Source: Adhaeribacter radiodurans (lineage in GTDB: Bacteria > Bacteroidota > Bacteroidia > Cytophagales > Hymenobacteraceae). From it: a stretch of 64,000 bases of DNA. The stretch spans positions 4,340,001 to 4,404,000 of the forward strand of contig NZ_CP055153.1 in NCBI RefSeq assembly GCF_014075995.1, given 5' to 3'. Under the pieces are notes generated by a model. It did no database searches. It saw nothing but the letters and a program-made list of their open reading frames with translations, and was not told the DNA's origin. The position numbers and the translations under genes were made by a program. How positions within the stretch are numbered: the first letter of the stretch is position 1; the number at the start of each line of letters is the position of its first letter. Positions 33,669 to 41,901 of this stretch are shown in pieces.

Positions 33669-35096
33669 TTATAACTTCATCAGTTTCTGGCGACCTTCGC
33701 GAGCCACTTCGTCCAACAGGTATTTTTTATTTATTTTTTCCAGCACCACGTACACGGGTTCCTGCTTCTCGTTATGGCCGGATAGAATAATCTGATTGGC
33801 ATTAGGCCGTTCGTAATTCAGCGTTAATTTATCGCTCGGCCGGTTCTTGTTTTTGTTCTGCAGGATTAAAGTTTGGTTAGCAGCGTCAATCTGGTAAGAA
33901 TAATATTGGCGGCCACCGGAACCGGCTTCTTCGTAATTGCGGTCCTGGTCGTTCAGGAATATTTCTTCGGTTTTGGCTTCTTCTAAAGGTGTTTTCTGAT
34001 TAGAGCGGATGCTGATGGTAGCCCATTTTTCAAAAACTACGTCCTGCCAGCGAATTGGGTCGGTAACGGAATAAGGTAAAACCTGGTTGTTAATCCGGAA
34101 TTCTTTTACGTTGTACAAGCCACTGGCATTTGGTAAGCCAGCGGTTTTCGGGAAATGGTAAGAGCCTTCTTTATGGTAAACCGCGTAGGTTTTATAGCCA
34201 TACAGAAATATAAACACGAACACAAACGCACTTTTTAAAACCAATCGAGCACTTTTTTGCCAATCCGTAAATTTCGGATGAAAACGATTCGGGAGCGTGG
34301 GTTGCTCCAGGGTTAGTAAAGTAAAGAGCCGTTTGCCATCGTAAGCAAACAAAAATAAGGCGATGGTGATCAGGTAAAAACTGTACACGTATTCGCCGCC
34401 TTCGTAAGCCAAATTCGACATAAACACGTTGCCGGTAAATGGTAAAACTAGGAAAGCCCCAATAGAAGCCGTTTTGCGGAAAAAGAGTAAAGCCGCGGCA
34501 AGTAATTCTACCAAACCCAGAAATGATTGATAATCCGGCACAATACCCAACGTCAGTGAGAAAATTTTCCAGGCGTTAAAATCACCGTAGTGCGTGTTTA
34601 GGTTACTGATGGAAGGTAACGGCGACTGCATCGGGTAAATTTTTAAAAAAGCGTAGGCAATTAAGCCAATAGCTAAGCGGTACCGCAGAATAACGCGCAG
34701 CCAGTAATACAGCTGGTTGTATTCTTTATGCTTACGGTCCGCAGCTGACCAAATGGCAGCTCCAATTACAGCTATTACCAGAACTACTCCCCAATCGGCG
34801 AAAGAATTAATGCCCCAACCAGTTGCATTTTCGGGAGTGGAGAAAAACTGAGGGGTATAGCGGCTCAGGTAAAAGATGTCCCGGAAATGTAAATCGAGCC
34901 AGTTGATGGAAAACAGATTCCGAAAATACTTCCAGTCGAGCGGTACGGCCTGAATAAAAAAGTAAATAAAGAAAAAACGAAAAGCCGTTTTCTCCAGCCC
35001 GTTCCAGTCGGAAGTAGGAACCGATGGTTCCGGTACATTTACCTTTTCATAGGCTTTCTTTTTAGAAACAGGTAACGAAATTTCTGCGGTAGCCAT
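33669..35096 (-). CDS. DoxX-like integral membrane protein with C-terminal soluble domain (cassette B, first copy)
   Basis: 475 residues, counterpart of the protein at 11132. Membrane core: YYWLRVILRYRLAIGLIAYA, PMQSPLPSISNLNTHYGDF and a GLVELLAAALLFFRKTASIG block. C-terminal domain: NQVLPYSVTDPIRWQDVVFE and VVLEKINKKYLLDE. Both first-position proteins share HLHFHDLF/DLHFRDIF and a YLSRY-like segment near residue 75, which the second-position proteins replace with a different sequence; so the two positions are distinct orthologous lines. It follows susD (stop 35298) by about 200 bases that contain a palindromic repeat. Function unknown. Confidence 0.7.
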   Translation of the reverse strand: MATAEISLPVSKKKAYEKVNVPEPSVPTSDWNGLEKTAFRFFFIYFFIQAVPLDWKYFRNLFSINWLDLHFRDIFYLSRYTPQFFSTPENATGWGINSFADWGVVLVIAVIGAAIWSAADRKHKEYNQLYYWLRVILRYRLAIGLIAYAFLKIYPMQSPLPSISNLNTHYGDFNAWKIFSLTLGIVPDYQSFLGLVELLAAALLFFRKTASIGAFLVLPFTGNVFMSNLAYEGGEYVYSFYLITIALFLFAYDGKRLFTLLTLEQPTLPNRFHPKFTDWQKSARLVLKSAFVFVFIFLYGYKTYAVYHKEGSYHFPKTAGLPNASGLYNVKEFRINNQVLPYSVTDPIRWQDVVFEKWATISIRSNQKTPLEEAKTEEIFLNDQDRNYEEAGSGGRQYYSYQIDAANQTLILQNKNKNRPSDKLTLNYERPNANQIILSGHNEKQEPVYVVLEKINKKYLLDEVAREGRQKLMKL

Positions 35097-35120
35097 ATTT
35101 TTTTTAAATTTTTGTTGTAT

Positions 35121-35147
35121 CAGGTATCAGGACACAGGTATCAGGAC
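35121..35147. repeat. Short tandem repeat
   Basis: CAGGTATCAGGAC occurs twice, at 35121-35133 and 35135-35147, just before the first DoxX-like gene of cassette B. Confidence 0.6.
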
Positions 35148-35176
35148 TTTCTGTTTTATTAACTGTTTTCTGCACT

Positions 35177-35273
35177 GTCGCAAACGTCCACGTTTGTGAC
35201 GACTATTGGTAGGCGTCCCGCCTACGCTGGCCAGAGGCCAGCCCATGGGAACCATGAGCGTGGACGCTCGCGG
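35177..35273. repeat. Palindromic repeat family R1, copy 4 (shortened)
   Basis: The left outer arm is altered (GTCGCAAACGTCCACG) while the right arm is standard (ATGAGCGTGGACGCTCGCGG). The inner arm GGCCAGAGGCC faces a new local hairpin, GGTAGGCGTCCCGCCTACG. It occupies the same place between susD and the first DoxX-like gene as copy 1 in cassette A. Confidence 0.6.
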
Positions 35274-35297
35274 TATATACAAACCAAAATTCAGTGA

Positions 35298-36647
35298 CTA
35301 ATAACCCGGGTTTTGCTCCAGCGCTTTATCAGCATTCAATTGGTCAATCGGAATCGGCAGCACGTATTTATTCGCATCGGTTACTCCCAAAACTTCCGCC
35401 ACGCGGCCAGTCCGGATTAAATCATACCAGCGGTGCGGTTCAAAGGCAAACTCTACGCGGCGTTCGTTTTCAATGGCCAGCAAAACTTCAGGTTGGGTTA
35501 CTGCTGGGCTGGTAGTTAACTCGGCCCGTTCGCGCACCGCATTTAAATCCGCTAGTGCTTCCGGTAACTTATTTAGCTGCGCCCGAGCCTCAGCCCGAAT
35601 CAAAAACAATTCAGCAATGCGGATAACGAAGGTAGGATCGGTGGCCGGGCTGCGGTAATACATATTGCCGTACCACAATCCTTGGGTAGTTTTTGCGACT
35701 AAAGCGTTGCGGTTTCCTCCTACCGTGGGGTCATTTACCAGGCTTACCAAAGCATCGTTGGGTGCCCATTGCCGGGTGCCGCCATTAGCGGGTGGTTGCC
35801 AGCTGTTGCGGTGCGTGTTGGTAGAAGTCGGGCTGTAGTAAATTTCAAAAATGGATTCTTCGGTGCCGCGGGCATTGTTGGCGAAGAAAGCACTGTACGG
35901 TTTTACCAGTTTGTAATTGGCGGCGTCGTCCACTAGTTTACTCGCGTAGGATTCGGCTTGCACCCAATCTTTTTGGTACAGGTAGTAACGGGCCAGTAAA
36001 GCCCAGGCCGTTTTCTTGGTAGCCCGGTAGCGGTTGGTGGTTTCGGGTAATAGTTTTTCGGCCTCGGTTAAGTCTTTTAAAACCTGGGCGTAAGTTTCGG
36101 TTACCGAACTGCGGCGAATGCCTTCGTTGTCGGTGAGTTCTTTGGTGGGGGTGAGCACTAATTGTACACCGCCCCAGGTACGCGCCAGATCAAAATAAGC
36201 CAGGGCCCGCACAAAGTAAGCTTCGCCTAATAACTGGTTCTTTTTCTCCTGGGTAAAAGTAGCATCGGTTACGGCAGGCACTTTTTCGATGATCTGGTTC
36301 GCGCGGTTAATGGTTTGGTAAATGGCGGCCCAGGTACCGGCTACCGACGCGTTATCGGCGGTAACGTTGTGGTTAATAAATTGTGCCACGATGGACTGGG
36401 AACCGGTCCACTGAATATTATCCCCCTGAAAATATCCAATCGATTGAAAAGTAGTACCGTAATAATTCGTGCTGGCGAGAGCCCCGTACAAACCCCGCAC
36501 AGCGGTTTCGGCGGTAACGCCATCCACAATGGTTTGGTCGTCCACGATGGCTTGCCGCGGCTCTACTTCCAGGAAATTATCGCAGGAAGCTAAACTTAAG
36601 GTCAGCACAAAGGGCAGTATATATCTGGATTTTTTAAAAAATTTCAT
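35298..36647 (-). CDS. SusD/RagB-family surface nutrient-binding lipoprotein (cassette B)
   Basis: A 449-residue SusD-like lipoprotein with lipobox LTLSLASC followed by DNFLEVEPRQ. SusD signatures: QLLGEAYFVRALAYFDLARTWGGV, the ELFLIRAEARAQL helix, and VEFAFEPHRWYDLIRTGRVA; it ends LEQNPGY, like the cassette A protein. It begins 12 bases after the susC stop. Length, motifs and ending show that it is a paralogue of the protein at 12814. It should form the lid of the SusC barrel encoded upstream. No carbohydrate enzyme is encoded in the unit, so the ligand need not be a glycan. Confidence 0.95.
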   Translation of the reverse strand: MKFFKKSRYILPFVLTLSLASCDNFLEVEPRQAIVDDQTIVDGVTAETAVRGLYGALASTNYYGTTFQSIGYFQGDNIQWTGSQSIVAQFINHNVTADNASVAGTWAAIYQTINRANQIIEKVPAVTDATFTQEKKNQLLGEAYFVRALAYFDLARTWGGVQLVLTPTKELTDNEGIRRSSVTETYAQVLKDLTEAEKLLPETTNRYRATKKTAWALLARYYLYQKDWVQAESYASKLVDDAANYKLVKPYSAFFANNARGTEESIFEIYYSPTSTNTHRNSWQPPANGGTRQWAPNDALVSLVNDPTVGGNRNALVAKTTQGLWYGNMYYRSPATDPTFVIRIAELFLIRAEARAQLNKLPEALADLNAVRERAELTTSPAVTQPEVLLAIENERRVEFAFEPHRWYDLIRTGRVAEVLGVTDANKYVLPIPIDQLNADKALEQNPGY

Positions 36648-36659
36648 TTTGGTAAAAAC

Positions 36660-39600
36660 TTAGATGGTAATGTTGATTCCGAATTGAATGGTGCGCGGTT
36701 GCGGCGGCGTTCCGAGGTCTAAACCTTGGGTATTCTGGTCGGTGTTGGTTACATTCGACTCGGGGTCTGGACCGGTATATTTAGTAAGCAGGAACAAATT
36801 GGTTCCTACCACATACAGGCGCAGATTATCGACTTTCACCCGCGACAACAGATTTTTCGGCAGCGAGTACCCAACACTAAGCGAACGCAGGCGCAGGAAC
36901 GAGCCATCTTCTAAAAAACGGCTATTTTGCTCTAAGCGGTAGTTATTGCCAATCCCGGTTAAGCGCGGAACATCCGTCTCGTCGCCGGGCTTTTGCCACC
37001 GATCCAGTTGGCTCGCAAAAATTACGCGGTTAGCATCGCGGGTACCACCGCCTTCACCGAAGAACCGGTTGTGGTTCCAGACTTTGTTACCGTATTGGAA
37101 AGAAATGAGCACGCCGGCATCAAAACCTTTGTAAGTAAAATTGTTGGTTAATCCCCCAAAAAATTTAGGAGAAGCGGTACCCAGAATCTGGCGGTCGGCG
37201 GCGGTAATTTGGCCGTCTTGGTTTACATCTTCAAATACTGCGTTGCCGGTTTGTGGATCTACGTACAATTGTTTGTAGGCCCAGAACGAGTACATCGGGT
37301 AACCTTGCTGCGCCCGCAGTAAATCGCGGCTGCCGTAAACGGTTGGGATGGGTAGTTTTTCAATTTTGTTAATGTTCCGGGACAAGTTGAAATTGGTGTT
37401 CCAGGTAAAATCACCCGCTTGAACGTTAACCGTGTTGATGCCTAACTCAAAGCCTTTGTTGCTGATTTCGCCGGCGTTGGTAATGTAGGTCGCAAAACCG
37501 GTGCGGGCGGGCACAGGTAATTGCAGCAAAGCATCCGTGGTGTATTTAGAGTAATAATTAAACTCCAGACCAATGCGGCCCTCGAACAAACCAACGTCTA
37601 CCCCGGCATTTACCTGGCGGGTACGTTCCCATTTTAAGTTAGGATTGGCCACTTGCTGCGGTGCGATGCCCGGTTTATCGCCGCTGGTAGCGTTATCTAC
37701 ATAACTTACTCCACCGGCCCAGAAACCCAAAGGAGCAAAATCGTTGATGCCGTTTTGGTTACCGGTTACCCCAAAGCTACCCCGCAGTTTTAAATCGCTC
37801 AGGGCGGTTACATTTTTTAAAAATTCTTCTTCTTTTAAACGCCACGCACCCCCAATCGATGGAAAATAGCCCCATTTGTTATTGCCCCCGAAACGGGAAG
37901 AACCATCGGCCCGGATCGTAAACTCCAGCAGGTATTTTTCATCGAAATTATAATCTAACCGGGAGAAGAAAGAAGCTAAGGAATTTTTTGTCCAGGTTTG
38001 GGTAGAAGTACGCGTTGCCGCATCGGAGATTAAGGTAAAAGAATTACTCGCGAAGTTGCTGCCTTGGGCCGAAGTATTGTTCAGCACATCGCTTTGCAGC
38101 GTATTACCCACTAAAGCCCCAATGGTGTGTTTGCCGCCAAAGTTTTTGCGGTAAGTAAGGGTTTGCTCGTTCAGCCAGGACGTTTTTTGGGTTAAGCCCG
38201 AAGTGGCTAATCCATTGGTAGGAGCCGCGCCGAGCTGGGTTTTATCGTTCCAGTATTCCGATTCGTCGTAGTTGTTATAATCTACACCCCAGCTACTGCG
38301 GAATTTTAAACCCGGGATAATTTCAGCATCCACAAACAAGTTACCGATGTAGCGCAAGCTGGTAGAATTAACGTCGTAGTTATTCAGGAGTACATCCAGG
38401 TTATCAAAACCGGCGTAACGGGCCGGGCTCCCATCCGGATTGTTCTTGGGCAAATAAGTGGGCGTATGCAACGCCGATTGCAGTAAACCACCTTGCGGAC
38501 CGTCGCCGGCGCGGGCCTGGTTGCGGTACGTGCGCGACACGGTATTGCTCACGCCTACCTGTACTTTATCATTTACCTGTTGATCAATGTTTACTTTAAA
38601 GCTGGCGCGCTGCAGATAAACCGGTTTTATAATGGCTTCCTGTTTGGTATAACCGCCGCCGATGTAATATTTAGTATTGGCGTTGCCACCTTGTAAGGAT
38701 AAGTCGTAATTAGCCAGGCGGGCCGTGCGGAATACATCACCTAACCGGTCTTGTGTTTGTTGTTCTTCGGGTAAACCTCTGCCTCCCTCGGATACCGGCC
38801 GGAAAGGACGATTTTCAAAGGTTTGCTTTAAAGCCGGATTATCCTGACCCGAGTTAATCCAGTATTCATTGATTAAAGCCGCGTGCTCCGGACCGGTGGT
38901 TAAATCCCAGAGGTTGGCGGCTTTGGCAAAGCCCTGTGAGGTGTTGAAAGTAACTTTTGGTTTGGTATTATAGCTACCCCGTTTGGTAGTAACAATTACT
39001 ACTCCGTTGGCGCCGCGCGAGCCGTAGATGGCGGTAGCGTTGGCATCTTTTAAAACTTCAATGCTTTCAATATCAGCAGGGTTTATATCCGCAATGGGCG
39101 AGGTGGCTTTGCCGCCGGTACTTACGGTTTGTAAGCTGTTGTTATTCACAAAAACTCCGTCTACCACGTACAAGGGGTCGTTGCTGGCGTTGATGGAAGT
39201 AGCGCCCCGCACCCGGATAAAAATGCCTTCGCCGGGAACGCCGGTGCTCGACGAAATCTGTACGCCGGAAGCTTTGCCTTGCAACTGCGCGGCAAAATTA
39301 CCACCGGGTATGTCTTTGGTTTCGGAAGGATTTACTTTACTAACTGAGCCCACCAGGTTTTTGCGCTCCTGGCTGCCATAACCTACCACTACTATTTCTT
39401 TCAAAGCCTTGGTATCTTCGGCCAAGGTAACCTGCACCGGTTTTTGACCATTTACTGGAATTTCTTTGGTAGCAAACCCAATAAAAGAGGCTACTAAAGT
39501 ACCCGAACCATTGGGTACGGTTAGCTGAAAAGTACCGTCGGTGCTGGTAGTAGTACCAATGGTGGTGTTTTTTAACACGATGGTTACGCCGGGCAGCGGT

Positions 39601-39767
39601 TCACCGGAAGGGCCGGTTACTTTGCCGGTAACTGGTACATCGGGCAAGTTCATCCGGTTGGCTGCATTAACCGGAAAACTATAAAGTGAAGAAAAGGCTA
39701 GTAAAGGTGTTCCATAAAGTGAAAGCAATAAGATTACTTTACTGCTTCGGAAGAGCAGCTTTTTCAT
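36660..39767 (-). CDS. SusC/RagA-type TonB-dependent outer-membrane transporter (cassette B)
   Basis: A 1035-residue SusC transporter, paralogue of the one at 14139. The carboxypeptidase-regulatory-like domain is VTGKVTGPSGEPLPGVTIVL. The plug follows LKEIVVVGYGSQERK and contains VRGATSINASNDPLYVVDGV and EVLKDANATAIYGSRG; the barrel ends IQFGINITI. Shared barrel motifs with cassette A include NGINDF/NGINDY and a DPESN/DPESS segment near the C-terminus. It works with the SusD encoded 12 bases downstream. The leader contains the conserved hairpin and opposing promoter-like box (39776-39860), then two small ORFs, one of them with a Cys-codon run. Confidence 0.96.
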   Translation of the reverse strand: MKKLLFRSSKVILLLSLYGTPLLAFSSLYSFPVNAANRMNLPDVPVTGKVTGPSGEPLPGVTIVLKNTTIGTTTSTDGTFQLTVPNGSGTLVASFIGFATKEIPVNGQKPVQVTLAEDTKALKEIVVVGYGSQERKNLVGSVSKVNPSETKDIPGGNFAAQLQGKASGVQISSSTGVPGEGIFIRVRGATSINASNDPLYVVDGVFVNNNSLQTVSTGGKATSPIADINPADIESIEVLKDANATAIYGSRGANGVVIVTTKRGSYNTKPKVTFNTSQGFAKAANLWDLTTGPEHAALINEYWINSGQDNPALKQTFENRPFRPVSEGGRGLPEEQQTQDRLGDVFRTARLANYDLSLQGGNANTKYYIGGGYTKQEAIIKPVYLQRASFKVNIDQQVNDKVQVGVSNTVSRTYRNQARAGDGPQGGLLQSALHTPTYLPKNNPDGSPARYAGFDNLDVLLNNYDVNSTSLRYIGNLFVDAEIIPGLKFRSSWGVDYNNYDESEYWNDKTQLGAAPTNGLATSGLTQKTSWLNEQTLTYRKNFGGKHTIGALVGNTLQSDVLNNTSAQGSNFASNSFTLISDAATRTSTQTWTKNSLASFFSRLDYNFDEKYLLEFTIRADGSSRFGGNNKWGYFPSIGGAWRLKEEEFLKNVTALSDLKLRGSFGVTGNQNGINDFAPLGFWAGGVSYVDNATSGDKPGIAPQQVANPNLKWERTRQVNAGVDVGLFEGRIGLEFNYYSKYTTDALLQLPVPARTGFATYITNAGEISNKGFELGINTVNVQAGDFTWNTNFNLSRNINKIEKLPIPTVYGSRDLLRAQQGYPMYSFWAYKQLYVDPQTGNAVFEDVNQDGQITAADRQILGTASPKFFGGLTNNFTYKGFDAGVLISFQYGNKVWNHNRFFGEGGGTRDANRVIFASQLDRWQKPGDETDVPRLTGIGNNYRLEQNSRFLEDGSFLRLRSLSVGYSLPKNLLSRVKVDNLRLYVVGTNLFLLTKYTGPDPESNVTNTDQNTQGLDLGTPPQPRTIQFGINITI

Positions 39768-39775
39768 AAGTTTCG

Positions 39776-39860
39776 TATATTTGGTGTAACAATTATTCCT
39801 GGGCTTTCCCGGTAATGCCTGGACCAGAGGCGTTGCAACCGGGAGAGCCCTTTTTCTTTT
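39776..39860 (+). ncRNA. Predicted cis-antisense RNA opposite the cassette B susC leader
   Basis: On the + strand, TATATTTG at 39776-39783 is a perfect -7 box, 9 bases beyond the susC start codon. The terminator-like hairpin is 39801-39813 with 39838-39850 (13 bp, one G-T pair), with an inner stem 39817-39820/39828-39831 and the T-tract TTTTTCTTTT at 39851-39860. The inner loop GGACCAG resembles GTTCCAG in cassette A, and an A-T pair there is replaced by G-C here. Predicted RNA about 65-75 nt. Confidence 0.55.
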
Positions 39861-39892
39861 ATAGGCTATTCTGAACGGGTATTTCCCTAATT

Positions 39893-40057
39893 TTAAAAAT
39901 CCAGCATTGGCTTTTTCTTAGAAGCCAGGTTCTTGTTAGAACAAGATTGATTTGTTACTACGGGTTCTAACCGGGCGGTTAAGCCGAAAAAATTGGCTTT
40001 CCGGTGCAAAACCACCAGGAAAAATACAAATAAGGTAAGGCTGATAAACTCTATCAT
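39893..40057 (-). CDS. 54-residue putative single-span membrane peptide
   Basis: An ORF of 54 residues starting MIEFISLTLFVFFLVVLHRK. The first 17 residues are strongly hydrophobic and end in a positive His-Arg-Lys, so a single membrane span is likely. The remainder is polar and ends KKPMLDF. It lies between the Cys-rich peptide and susC of cassette B on the same strand, 49 bases after the first. No family recognised. It may be a real small membrane protein of the cassette or simply untranslated leader; there is no counterpart upstream of cassette A. Confidence 0.4.
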   Translation of the reverse strand: MIEFISLTLFVFFLVVLHRKANFFGLTARLEPVVTNQSCSNKNLASKKKPMLDF

Positions 40058-40106
40058 GACAAGTTTTTGAAAGTAAAAAAATTTAAAAATTTTTAGTATA
40101 GACCGG

Positions 40107-40241
40107 TTAGCCGCAACAACAACTCAAACGCATGGGAGCACAACCACCTACCGGATAGTTAAAACCTGCCTGGTTCCTGGCCAATGCCCCAAGGAAATCA
40201 GAGAGCGACGAAACTGTTCTAAATCTAAAATTTTTATACAT
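40107..40241 (-). CDS. 44-residue Cys-rich leader peptide upstream of cassette B
   Basis: An ORF of 44 residues on the susC strand, starting MYKNFRFRTVSSL and ending GGCAPMRLSCCCG. The last codons before the stop are TGT TGT TGC GGC, a run of three cysteine codons, which is the form of an attenuation leader peptide that senses charged tRNA-Cys. It begins inside a perfect 8 bp palindrome (40241-40263) that resembles the YeiH upstream motif. Small cysteine-run peptides are known as cysteine-responsive upstream ORFs in other bacteria. It may belong to a small Bacteroidota peptide family annotated as RAxF-45, but I cannot check this. Most likely role: cis-regulation of the susC-susD-DoxX-like operon by cysteine supply. 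Confidence 0.65.
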   Translation of the reverse strand: MYKNFRFRTVSSLSDFLGALARNQAGFNYPVGGCAPMRLSCCCG

Positions 40242-40263
40242 TGTCTATAGATTTGATAGACAA
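40241..40263 (-). promoter_or_regulatory. Palindromic operator-like site at the leader peptide start
   Basis: TTGTCTAT at 40241-40248 and ATAGACAA at 40256-40263 form a perfect palindrome with a 7-base spacer; the leader ATG overlaps its proximal end. On the minus strand it reads TTGTCTATCAAATCTATAG, close to the site before the YeiH-like gene. A repressor bound here would block the transcript. Confidence 0.45.
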
Positions 40264-40795
40264 ATAAAGAAAAGCTTTTTTTCACTTCCAAATTTTATTT
40301 TACTTTATTTTTTATTTTTAGCTTAGTGCGGCTATTCCAATTTTATTTAATAAAATAAGGCTATATCCATTTAATACTTTAAGCAGCCAATTTCATACAT
40401 TTAATTGTTTCATAATTAAACAATTAAATGTATTCCCTACTAAAGAAGCAAAAAAACAAATACCTTATTTTTGGTTTAGGTAAAGTTGCCAATTATCATT
40501 TAGTACTTTTTTGGGTAATAACAAATAGCCAAATTCATAACAAAAATTATACACGTAACCTTGTCAGGTTTAGTACTGATGGTTATAATAACCTAGAGCA
40601 GGATAGTAACATCCTTTCTTAAGCTACTACGAAATTTACTCCTGAACTAGAGGTTAAAATCAAAAGGTCAACATAAGAAGAAGACTAATTTATTGCGGAC
40701 AACTATGATATAGTTGATAAAAGTACTAAATAGTTAGGGAGCGTTTCATAACTTAAAAATACTGGGGCACATACAAAAGGGTCGGCCAAGCATAT
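40264..40795. other. AT-rich gap with a 16 bp hairpin; no convincing gene
   Basis: Arms 40395-40410 and 40418-40433 pair perfectly over 16 bp with a 7-base loop; no G/C-rich core, so it may be a regulatory palindrome rather than a terminator. A 64-codon reading frame from 40428 to 40622 has unlikely composition and no context. The right end abuts the IS element. Confidence 0.45.
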
Positions 40796-41717
40796 AGAAC
40801 TTGTTTAGAGTTTTGGTTTATTAGGGATTTTACGAATAAATAAGACGGAGAAAGCAATTAAAATAAGCACGAACCAGTGTAGTGCTTTGGTTTCGAATCG
40901 AATGAGCAAAGCTTTGAAGCTGTCCATCCAGGCGTTAGCTCTTTCAATGGCATTTCTCTGCTTAAAGAGTTGTTCATCAAAATAAATATATTCATCCGTG
41001 ATTTGGCCATTCCTGGGATTAGTGGCAATATTAGCTTCTATTTTCATTTCTGAACATATACTTCTAAAAGCTTGGGAATCAAATCCGGCATCGGCATTTA
41101 AGAATAAACCTTTAGTTTCAATACCTGCTTCTTTCAATAAATTACATAATTCTTTAAATACTACTTCAATCTCATACAAGTCATGGTGGGCTCCTGATAC
41201 TGGTAAACTACAAGCCAGCATCTGCCCTTTGTTATCAGCTAAAAACAGGCTATTGCAACTATTGGCCGCTTTCCTGTTTTGATAACCAATGCATTCCCCT
41301 CCCTGCTTACAGATAGTCTGACTACCATCTAACTGAACACCTGATAAATCTAGTAAGCAACGCTGGCTTTTTAGTAGGCCAAGCCATACATTCTTAAAAC
41401 TCCCATCATTTACCCACTTTCGAAAATGATGATACACGCCTTGCCAGCTAATGGTTGGGCCAGTAAATATTTCTTTTAGGGGTAACTCTCGCCATTGACA
41501 GCCTGTTTTCAACCGATATAAAATACCTGAAATAATGGCTGCTGGTGCTACTTGTAATTTACTGCCTCTCTTTCCTTGGCTCAAATATGGAACTATCCAC
41601 CGATTTATTTTATCTTCGCTTAATACTGCCATTGAAATAGGAACTTGTGTAAAGTGTCTTTGCAAACTCTTTTACACTCCTATTTCTTTGGTAGTTTTAA
41701 AACTCTAAACAACTTCT
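40796..41717 (-). mobile_element. IS5-family insertion sequence, complete, 922 bp
   Basis: Terminal inverted repeats: the left end AGAACTTGTTTAGAGTTTT (40796-40814) matches the reverse complement of 41699-41717 at 18 of 19 positions. A 3-base target duplication TAT lies at 40793-40795 and 41718-41720. It contains one transposase gene. Size, 3-base duplication and transposase type suit IS5-family subgroups such as ISL2 or IS1031. Confidence 0.85.
40805..41632 (-). CDS. IS5-family DDE transposase
   Basis: 275 residues from the ATG at 41632; an upstream in-frame TTG at 41665 would add 11 residues. N-terminal part: YLSQGKRGSKLQVAPAAIIS, then ILYRLKTGCQWRELP and SWQGVYHHFRKWVNDG, the DUF4096-like start of many IS5 transposases. 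DDE core: LLDLSGVQLDGSQT (first Asp), FLNADAGFDSQAFR (second Asp) and QRNAIERANAWMDSFK (Glu, YREK-like region). All three acidic residues and both inverted repeats are present, so the element may be active. The stop codon lies within the left inverted repeat. Confidence 0.9.
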   Translation of the reverse strand: MAVLSEDKINRWIVPYLSQGKRGSKLQVAPAAIISGILYRLKTGCQWRELPLKEIFTGPTISWQGVYHHFRKWVNDGSFKNVWLGLLKSQRCLLDLSGVQLDGSQTICKQGGECIGYQNRKAANSCNSLFLADNKGQMLACSLPVSGAHHDLYEIEVVFKELCNLLKEAGIETKGLFLNADAGFDSQAFRSICSEMKIEANIATNPRNGQITDEYIYFDEQLFKQRNAIERANAWMDSFKALLIRFETKALHWFVLILIAFSVLFIRKIPNKPKL

Positions 41718-41901
41718 TATTTAAAATTAGAAGAAAATAACAGCTACCCGTAATTTTATGTACAATTAAATACATTAGGGACAACTATAAAAGAAATACC
41801 ACTCCGCCTAAAAATACCTGATGCCCATTAAAACGCTCCTTAGCCATGTCTGTTAGCGGCACTTATAAAGAGAGTTCATTTAAATTTAGAAATCTAAGTT
41901 T

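Noticed and set aside
40428-40622. 64-codon ORF before the IS element
   Set aside because: Begins within a hairpin arm, has no motif, and the composition looks like translated AT-rich DNA.
41633-41665. TTG start for the IS transposase
   Set aside because: Possible, but the ATG at 41632 gives a normal family length; recorded as an alternative only.
40738-41842. GGGAGCGTTT / AAACGCTCC pair flanking the IS element, as ends of an older insertion sequence
   Set aside because: Only about 9-10 bases match as inverted repeats; not enough to support an outer element.
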